NCBI GenBank assembly: GCA_946406115.1
Contig: OX291557.1
Location: 7,782,501 to 7,846,500, forward strand
DNA: 64,000 nucleotides
Reading direction: 5' to 3'
DNA from: Apoda limacodes
Lineage: Eukaryota; Arthropoda; Insecta; Lepidoptera; Limacodidae
Numbering within the stretch: the first letter of the stretch is position 1; the number at the start of each line of letters is the position of its first letter. The translations under genes and the position numbers were made by a program. A model generated the notes under the pieces. It saw nothing but the letters and a program-made list of their open reading frames with translations. It made no database searches and was not told the origin of the DNA. Positions 55,711-64,000 of the stretch are shown piece by piece.

Positions 55711-56904
55711 GGTCATCCATCCAATTACTGACCAAGCCCGATGTTCCTTGATCTTTGAAAATCGTTTCCAAACGTCTGTTGTTTGCCACCTTATTGGTAT
55801 TAAAAAAAAAAAACTTCATAGAGAAATGAGTTGAGTTTTTTTATTATAAATCCGCCATAATAATACATACCTGTTCCGTGAAAATTTATTTCAGGCAACT
55901 ACTTCGGTCTAAAAGATAGAGCCCATCAAAGGTCCAACAGATACACACCCAAACCTTAACCCTATAATCTATTTTCATTTCATAACTTTGACGATTTAAA
56001 AATGTTTGTAAAAACCTTACTAAAATAAAAAATAAAAAAAATTTGACTTGATTCAAAATCTAAGCTTTGATAAATATTATTTATTTAGGTAGAGAATAAA
56101 ATAAGCAGGGCGTATAGAGAAAGGGCAGTATAGAAAAACTCAGTCGTAAGATCTGTAATAAGACTTTCTTACATAATAAAAAACTCAACTCAATTAAAAT
56201 TACTCTATTAGGTACCTAAGTACCTACTTATTTTTTTCACTAAAAATATATACCTTATACTACTTTATAATACTAATGATACTATATATTTTAATTACTT
56301 GTAAAAAAAACGTAGGAAGCGGAGTTAAACAAATTGGATGTAATTTTGTTAAGTAATTTCCTGATAATATAACATTAGTTGTATTAAATTAATAAACTCT
56401 AAACTTTTTTACAACAAGCATTCGTTCGTAGGTTTTTTGTTTGAACCTTAGTATTTAAAGAAAAACATTAATAAAGTTTTAATCCTAGTGCGTACACTGA
56501 GTTAGTCATAGTATGAACAGTCGGCCGATGAAAATGTTAAGCACGTAAGGACTTTGTCACATTACAAGTTTCTTTAGATATGACGTCATTAATTTGTTGT
56601 AAACGAAAAACTCTTGAACAATTTGTGACACATGTCGTAAGTGCCGTAATCATGGTTATCAACATTACACCTACTCATTGGTCATGTCAGTGACTGTGAC
56701 ATGATGTCACAGTTATGTGATTTAAAAACTTTGAGTCATTGTCTTAAACTACTATTCTTTTTTCTGTACTTATACTCTCTATATGAAAATGATCTAAACG
56801 ACATTACATATATAATTAAGCTGAGTGTCGGGCTTTAGGTGAAATATACAATTGTCTATGTGACAAGGTTCTAGAGTTGCTAAACATGTTATTGGGCTGA
56901 CTGT
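55711..56904. other. AT-rich non-genic stretch
   Basis: No gene is recognised. There are only A-rich tails and short repeat scraps near 55990-56060. Confidence 0.5.
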
Positions 56905-57056
56905 ACCTAAGTAATATTATAAAGAGGAAACGTTTTGTCTGCTTATGTGTTCATAGTTCAATAATGGTTGTAAAGATTGAATCGAAAATTTTATTTACAT
57001 GTAGATCATACTTTCCTAACTGCAATCACAAAGGCGAAACCGCGGAGAATGGCTAG
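56905..57056 (+). mobile_element. Short Helitron copy
   Basis: AAGTAATATTATAAAGAGGA at the left. GGCGAAACCGCGGAG hairpin and CTAG (57053-57056) followed by T at the right. About 150 bp with a degenerate 5' tip. Confidence 0.55.
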
Positions 57057-58007
57057 TATATTAATAAAAGTATGAACCCGTACTCTTATTAACTATACTG
57101 AAAATGTAAAAGTCATTCTACAAAGTCTTATCTTTAACGTCAGTAACTTCTGCGTTTCATTGCGTCCGGTACGTGCAACACTAAACATAAATTTCTACGA
57201 AATATGTAACTTCGTAACTTCTGAAAACTACGAACTCACCCATACCAACACTATCTATCTGCTAGTAAGTACAGAATTCAGCAATTTTCTACATAATCCG
57301 GAGTACCGTGTCGTCAGTCGACGGAGCGTTGCCAGGTTGCCGGGCAGCCAAGCGTCCTAATTCCCTCCCATCCAGCAAGCATTACAGGATAAAAGCGGAG
57401 TCGAAACTTCCAACCCGGCTTACGTAAACCGTATAAAACTATTGCTGTTATTTGGGCACCAAAATTGTGCTGGCTTACTTCAACTTGTATCAAATCCGAT
57501 GTTCGATAGACAATACACTATCGACATAAAAGGGAAAATCTAGGTCGAAGAACAAACATTTAACATTAAAGTATTATTAACTACGTAGCGAATAAAGCTA
57601 AAAAAAGTTTACAAGACTTCATAAATCATTAAATATGGCCACATAAAAGTAACTGTACGTACGTACATGCATGTAGGAAACTTAACAGTTAATGTAACCA
57701 CATTAACCCCGGACGGCTTTTTGCTGACACGAAAATTGCTTTATAATTGCTGCAACGACTTCCTAGAGCTGGTTGTGGATGTATGCCATAGATGCGTCGA
57801 GTGGCCATTGCGCGCAATGATACGAGGCGGCCTCCCAAGGTCTATTGTAATTGTATAGGTGCGCCTGCGCAAGCCGTGTTCGTTCAACCGCAGCTTTTAT
57901 AGTATATCGTACCGCAATTCGTTCCGATCTCACCGACTATATCACGCAGTATAATGTTAACAATGAGGTTTTAGATCATTATAAGATATAGATATAGAGT
58001 ACTTGAT
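57057..58007. other. Non-genic stretch with GC-richer patch
   Basis: No coding gene is recognised. A GC-richer patch at about 57280-57440 and again at 57700-57950 stands out from the AT-rich background. The second contains a minus-strand TATAAAAG box (57894-57901), so it could hold a promoter or a first exon. Confidence 0.4.
57894..57901 (-). promoter_or_regulatory. Candidate TATA box (minus strand)
   Basis: TATAAAAG on the minus strand followed by a GC-rich stretch (CTGCGGTTGAACGAACACGG), the same strand as the candidate exon at 6074-6160. No initiator was identified about 30 bases downstream. Confidence 0.25.
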
Positions 58008-58744
58008 AAGGATTAAATTGGTAGCAGTTGGGCGACCGAGCTTTCTTATTTTTACAAAAAATACAACTCTATGAAAGAAAGAAAGAAAGAAAGAAAAACG
58101 TTTATTCATTGTAACAAAGACAACATACATATATAGTTTACAATTTAAACACAAATTAAAATAACAGATCACTATAACTAAACATAAAAAGCAAACAAAA
58201 ATGGAGGATGTCTCCGTACCAATGAAATGGCCTTTGACTCAGCATTTATGTGAGCCTTAAACTCACAAACTGATTTTCAGTCAGGGCCACTTTCAAAGTG
58301 TATATGTATACAAATCCCACGAGCATGACACATATGTAGGTAAACTTAGAAAGTAAAACCCTATCTTAATAGAAAATTGTATTCAAAGCGTCAGAGTCGT
58401 TTCCCAGATACGCATATACATCTATGTAGGATTAAATTAGTAGCAGCTGGGCGACCGAGCTTTCGCAGTTTTACAAAAAATACAACTATATGTGAAGGTA
58501 AACTTAAAAAGTATCACCCTTTCTTAATACAAAATTTTATCCAAATCGTTAGCGTCGTTTCCGAGATACGCATATACATATATGTAGGATGAAATTAGTA
58601 GCAACTGGGCGACCGAGCTTTCGCAGTTTTACAAAAAATACAACTATATGTGAAGGTAAACTTAAAAAGTAAAACCCTTACTTAATACAAAATTTCATCC
58701 CAATCGTTAAAGCCGTTTCCGAGATACGCAAATATATAAATGTA
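58008..58744. repeat. 158-bp tandem repeat, interrupted
   Basis: Units starting AGGATTAAATT(A/G)GTAGCAG with GGGCGACCGAGCTTTC occur at 58008, 58428 and 58586. The last two are 158 bp apart. The first unit is interrupted at about 58072-58335 by another sequence starting with (GAAA)n. Each unit ends in the CGTTTCCGAGATACGCATAT-like tail. Confidence 0.82.
58072..58335 (-). mobile_element. Insertion within the 158-bp repeat, LINE-like 3' end
   Basis: On the minus strand the insertion ends AATGAATAAACGTTTTTCTT plus (TTTC)n, seen as GAAA repeats at 58073-58097 on the plus strand. This resembles a LINE 3' tail with an AATAAA signal. The remainder is not identifiable. Confidence 0.5.
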
Positions 58745-61700
58745 CAAGAATTGTTCGTTCCATATATTTAAGATGTTAATCTCATTTGGTCAGTAAGCAA
58801 TATAGGTAGACGTCATTTCATATTAAGATAAACCAGCTAACAACCATCTGGATCTAAAGTGATTTGACTTACAATGCTGGTTTATATCTTTCTCTACAAA
58901 TTCATGAAAAATACACGTTACATAAACGAGCAATCTGTCATCATAATAATGTGAGAGATATTAACCGCCTTTGTTAGCAAGCAGAGATGAGACAACTTTG
59001 GATGAATAATAAACTATATGTTACCTATGGGTATAGTGATTGAAAAAAATATGTTAAAATAACTAAAAAATAATTATAAAATAAAAATAATAATAATTCT
59101 TTACTAATTATTATTACTAAATCTTTACGTTATACCTACATACTCTTCTTTTATAAGAGGTGCCTAGAACAGTAAAAGTTAAACAACTGGTAATAAAACT
59201 TTGACCACGTAAGGATTCAGTACTCAATACAGTATTCCTAAAGTATAAAATGAGTCAGATCGACAAACATGGTAACGTGATTACGTAAATGTGCCATAGT
59301 TATTATAATATATGCACACTTCAATCGCTTAGCAAAATTTACATATACAATACAGAACCAAGACACATAAAATAGTAATGTACTGCAGTAAAGATGACAA
59401 AAAAGACAAAATTGTTTTAGACATACAATAAAAATACAATATTCTAAACACAATAAGTATTTGCTTTATTAATGAATCCATTTAATTTACAAATTTCCTA
59501 CAAAACAATTTGGTTTTGTAAAGTTTAATAATTATACACGAGTAGACAAAAACAAGGTTACAATAATAATGACCCATTTAATATATGTATATTAAACGAA
59601 TCAGACGAAAAACTTAAACAACCTGTAATTACTTTAAACAAAAATGGCCTATTAGCTTTCTAACTTCCGGGAGACAAAAAGTTACGAAGCGCAACCTTTG
59701 ATTGAATACACCTTAAACAAGTGTTTAATGGTTCGCGAAATGCGGTCGTCGACCATAAGGCGCCGAGCACACCTGCGCCTGAGCAGAATGCCGACGGAAG
59801 TCTCCAAGGCCAAAAGCTTTCAAGGGACTGAATCACGGGCTTATTTATATTGAGACTAGTTTACATGCTGGACAAGACCAACAGGTTGTAAATTGTCTCC
59901 TAGACTAGGCAAGGCTAATAAACCATTCCCTGACTTAATTACGAACAGCAAAAATGTTTCACGTAATTTGTTGTGTAACATCCAATGATAAGACATAGAA
60001 ACATGATTTTGTGTATAAAATAAAAGGGAATCACAATAAATAGTAACATCTTTAAATAAATACATACATATAACAAGGCAAAGTTAAATGTAGCAATCGT
60101 ATTACATATAAATGTAGTAAATATACCTAAGAGGAAAATTGGGAAGATCTTCGATATAAAAATAAAGGGAACAGATAGTGCATTTATAGGTACGAGCGTC
60201 GAGAATATCACCAACGAAAAATTGAGAAAGTATCTAATGTTAAATATTACATTCCTATTAATAAATCTTTATTTTAAAGAAATACTTGTGATAATGATGA
60301 GTCAGTTACCAACAAAAAGAAAGTAACTTTCACGTACATCAGTAAATCAGCCGAGTGAATACATATACGGTACAAAAATGACACGGTATCATTTTCTAAA
60401 GTTTAAAAAAGTATGTAAGGAAAACCAAGCGGTTGTCAACAGAAGTGCTTGTTCCTAGACAAGAAACTTAATGCGATAAAAAATGTAATAAAAACTCTAT
60501 TTCAAGGAAACGACTTGTCGTGAGATACGGTTACTTAATAATGGCTCGTTAAACCTACACACTATCAAAACGACTATTACTCGTTCGTACACCAACGTAC
60601 ACTACATTGTTCCCTCTCAAGCAATATGCACTAAAATACATAATATTGCAGCTGAACTCAACATAATATTATCATAGCACCTGATATGATTAACTCTCGA
60701 ATATGCTGGACATCTCAACAATCATTCACTATTTTCAAAAGATTACATACATAAATACACAGATTCCTTCACGCCTGGTTCTCGAAAGGATAGGCGGAGA
60801 CCAAAGATACGTAGGAAGGTAATCCTACGTACGATCCTGATTCCTGACACACTTACATTGCTTCATCCACTCGCATCAACGATTCATATCATACACGTCT
60901 CAAAATAACTAAACTATAAAAATATATTTTCTATTAGCACTGAAACCATCAAATAAAATGGTTATATTTCTCGAAAGTCCAAACCAGTAAAACCGGAAAA
61001 TTAATACAAACTTCGTATAAACATTCAAATTAGCAAAACGAACAATTTGTAATCAATGAATCATGTGTTGCTTAAAACATTATGATATTTATGATTTGAT
61101 TGCTAACGATGCTGCACAGAATATTGATTAGTGTGCTCTACATTTCGTACGCTGAATCAACATTAAATTGCATCACATGAACATAAGATCAAAGCAAAAC
61201 GGTAACATTAATTTATAAATTAATGAGAGTAAACCTCTTTAAACACTAGTTCTACAACATATACCACAGTCTACTAATAACAAGTGTATAAGAAATTATA
61301 TAGTTTATTTAAAGTGAATGCAGCAATGCAGCATTTTTAGCTGTAACTAGGTTAGCCGCAAGGCCATGCCATTCTTAACCTTAAACAACATATCTGCTTA
61401 AATAGGGCTTCCGTTGTGTGTAACTCAGAAGTTATTATCTACAGCATTGTTTACTTAAACAGTATCAAATACAATACAATGACAGTTGTTTCATTCAACA
61501 ATACACCAAGTCATTTTTAAATGTTACATTGACAATGTCCCATTGCCAAGTATCAACAACGGAAGTGCACATGGCAAGAACATTCAAATGATAACAAATG
61601 ACCCTAATAAATGAAACAAGCTTAAAATTAAAAAAAAAAACAGTAAAGCAAGTCACCTTCTGAAATCGTTGGTAGCACGTTGACAACGTTTAAAATCCCG

Positions 61701-63373
61701 ACGCCTGATAGCTGACTCATTCACCAAAATCAAATTCCAACAATCACTTCCAAGAAACGTCTGCCTCTTAACCGGCAATGTCGAAAAAATGTAACAAAAG
61801 CCAAAACAAAACCGTTACTTCACACTTGTCACGGCACTGATCGCGAAGCCGCATAGATAAAAAAAGTAATAGTGATTTAACTTTCCGCACTTCAGATATC
61901 CTAAATCACTTTAGCGAAGACGCGCAGAGATATGGAACCGTTAGAAAATATAAAGAAGTATTTACTGAGCACACATTTGTGGTAATAAACTAGAGTAATG
62001 CTTAACTATCACGAGAGAGTGGCCTAGATTAATTATACAATGTAGAATCAATGCGCGTGCGACTAGCGTCATGACCCTTCGGAGCGTCGAGCCGTACTGA
62101 ATTGAATTGAACGAACTGAACAGGTCTGGTTGGTTTGGTTTGTACTGTTACTGGTCGTGCAGTGCCAACGCCCGTTCACCAAGTCTTATCTGGCTAGAGC
62201 TTACTTGATGTGCTGGTCGCTCACAAGACTGCAGGATGCTGTATTGTTAGTGCAAGATTGCAGCTTTGAGTTTGTACTCGTAGCAGCAACCTCTCACATT
62301 GTGATAAGTGCTCATTGTTCGTGTACCGGAAGCGACACGGAATGTACCGAACAGATAATCACATGAATGTGGCTTTTGCTTGATTAGTAAGTTTATTCCC
62401 CTGATTTCATTTGACCAAAGCACTTTGAGCGCGCTTGTTGCATGTATTTCGCAGAGATGTCTTAGTATTCTTAGTTTGATTTGAAATAATAAAGAAATGT
62501 GCAGAACTTGACTTAAGACTTTATTTAAAACCTTTTTTGTGGACTATCTTTCTGGTTTTGCTTACAAGATCAAGATAACAGGTTTTGAAAATAGATGTTT
62601 CATCGTCATCTACTAGTTTTTAATGATTAATCGTCCATTTTATTATGCTCGTAGTTACAGCTGAACATTTGAAGGCATATATGCCGGATGCAAACACGTA
62701 AGACATTTTCAGTACAAATACACTAACGGGCTTGAGGCTGCACCATAAAAATGAATCCTCACAACCTTTAACTTTAACCTCTGCTAAAACTGTTACATTA
62801 TAATTTATAATCAACATAAACTTTACAAAGTTGATACACGACACAGTTGTTTTAAAAGTTTTAGACGACCTAATGACGTTGTAAAAATTATGATAATGAC
62901 CAGGGTCCTGGTTCTCGTGCTGATTAGAGATGAATGTCTCAACAATTTAAAGACATTCTGATTATTTTTAATTAAAAGAGATATATATATATATATATAG
63001 CTGTGGAAAATAAGAAAATAACAAAAAAAAAAAAAAATCAATTATTTAATCTATGTATGTATATGTTAAGCAATTCACGGAAGTAGGTAGTGAAAAATAA
63101 CGAAGTGTTAAAATTTCGGTAAAAATATCGGTACATAGTTTCACCTTCGCGTTACTGTAATAAAGGTGTTTTCTCCTCTAGTGTGCGCATCATTATCGAA
63201 CATTTAATGCGAGGTCAAAGACATTATTAGCGCTGATAAGTTTCACGCTGCAAGGCAAGTCCAGATTTTAATTTTGGCATCAAATCTAAGTAAAATACGA
63301 GTAAATATCTCAGTCTAGCATAAACTAGTTACAATCAGATTCCATAAAATCGTAATATACCAAAACTACATGC
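58745..63373. other. AT-rich non-genic stretch
   Basis: No gene is recognised. GC-richer patches occur at about 59690-59830 and 62040-62360. On the minus strand the second contains TCAGTTCGTTC and TCAGTACGG initiator-like motifs and could be a promoter, but no exon or donor is clear. An (AT)9 run is at 62981-62998. Confidence 0.45.
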
Positions 63374-63407
63374 TCAAATCACACAAAAGATCTTTTGTGT
63401 GATTTGA
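63374..63407. repeat. Perfect 34-bp palindrome
   Basis: Left arm TCAAATCACACAAAAGA (63374-63390) is followed without a spacer by its exact reverse complement (63391-63407). Confidence 0.9.
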
Positions 63408-64000
63408 TTGCAGGTACCTGAACGTATCCCGAGAATACTTTTTTATGATTGCCATTAAAGATTTTTTATCCAAGTTTCTATGGTAATTACGCGTAAATTT
63501 ATAGATATCATAGATATTATTACAGACTTGATTCAATAGCCACATCTGGCACCAAGACGAGCCAATCGAAGCGCAAGGGCACTAACTACCTTTTCTCGAA
63601 GATCTTCGTCGTTTTTTTGAATTCTCATAACCTGAGTTTCAATTATACCAGATAAACAAAATTCTCGGGATATGATGTCAATAGTGGACTTATTAAACAT
63701 ATAAATTTTCAATTGCATAGCTCTTATACTTTAGATTTTATTGATAACCGATTTCTTCACTGACTCACTGATGATCATTGCAATTGTTAGGGTACTTCCG
63801 GGAGTCCTAGAAAGCTGAAATTTGGTATGTAAGCTACTATTAGTACACAAACAACAAAAAATTCTAAAACTTTGAACTTTTACCACCCAACCCCTTAAGC
63901 TAGGGGATGGAAGTTTGTATGAGACTTTCGCAAATTTTGATGCTTGATGTCTGAAAATTGATATAGGGACTCTTTGTTATAAATAATGAAATACATATTT
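63408..64000. other. Non-genic end of window
   Basis: No gene is recognised. The segment at about 63785-63840 (GGTACTTCCGGGAGTCCTAG, then CTGAAATTTGGTATG) is a dispersed insect-repeat motif related to 46740-46820. Confidence 0.5.

Noticed and set aside
57667..57858. 63-codon plus-strand open frame
   Set aside because: No similarity recognised. It overlaps the candidate promoter patch.
62130..62366. 78-codon plus-strand open frame in the GC-richer island
   Set aside because: No recognisable domain and no splice context. It is more likely chance in GC-richer DNA.

Overview
The window looks like animal, most likely lepidopteran, genomic DNA. It is AT-rich and intron- or intergenic-like, with no long host gene. 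It is littered with repeat types typical of moths and butterflies: non-autonomous Helitrons of the ATTATAAATG...CTAG type, GTCAAGTGCGAGTCGGACTCGCGC minisatellite repeats, a tRNA-headed SINE, and LINE 3' ends reading CCACCTTAGTGGTAT plus poly(A). The only host coding sequence I can argue for is one 87-bp exon on the minus strand (6074-6160). It has consensus splice sites, and its short basic peptide resembles the N-terminus of PCTAIRE/PFTAIRE-type cyclin-dependent kinases. If that is right, most of the window is upstream intron of a minus-strand gene.

Layout. 1-6,600: non-genic DNA with two non-autonomous Helitrons (1147-1552; 4943-5711), the candidate exon and a 131-bp inverted-repeat element. 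6,632-26,520: one BEL/Pao LTR retrotransposon on the minus strand, flanked by a 5-bp duplication (gttat). It has nearly identical ~1.5-kb LTRs but a badly broken gag-pol: two in-frame stops, a LINE fragment inserted in the reverse transcriptase, and a deletion of the RT palm motifs. Its right-hand LTR is split by two full-length, related but clearly diverged jockey-like non-LTR retrotransposons (LINE-A 14653-20282, LINE-B 20297-25800). They lie head-to-tail on the plus strand at exactly the same target sequence. 26,526-37,487: AT-rich DNA with a 571-bp tandem duplication, a minisatellite array and a mariner transposase remnant. 37,488-39,598: an apparently intact IS630/Tc1/mariner-superfamily transposon with DD82E spacing and one intron. 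39,600-64,000: non-genic DNA with LINE, SINE and Helitron fragments, a 446-bp tandem duplication, a 158-bp tandem repeat and a perfect 34-bp palindrome.

The most unusual material is the LINE pair. Both elements used the site TAGCTCCAC(GGCA), which suggests target specificity, and neither ends in poly(A). Both 3' regions carry the same order of RNA hairpins while the stem sequences differ, with compensatory base-pair changes. These are an 11-bp perfect hairpin straddling the ORF2 stop codon, a U-rich tract, then five further hairpins. This points to a conserved, structure-recognised 3' RNA module in a site-selecting jockey-like lineage. LINE-B has both ORFs open, although ORF2 has no AUG before its endonuclease domain. 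LINE-A has a single frame disruption in ORF1.
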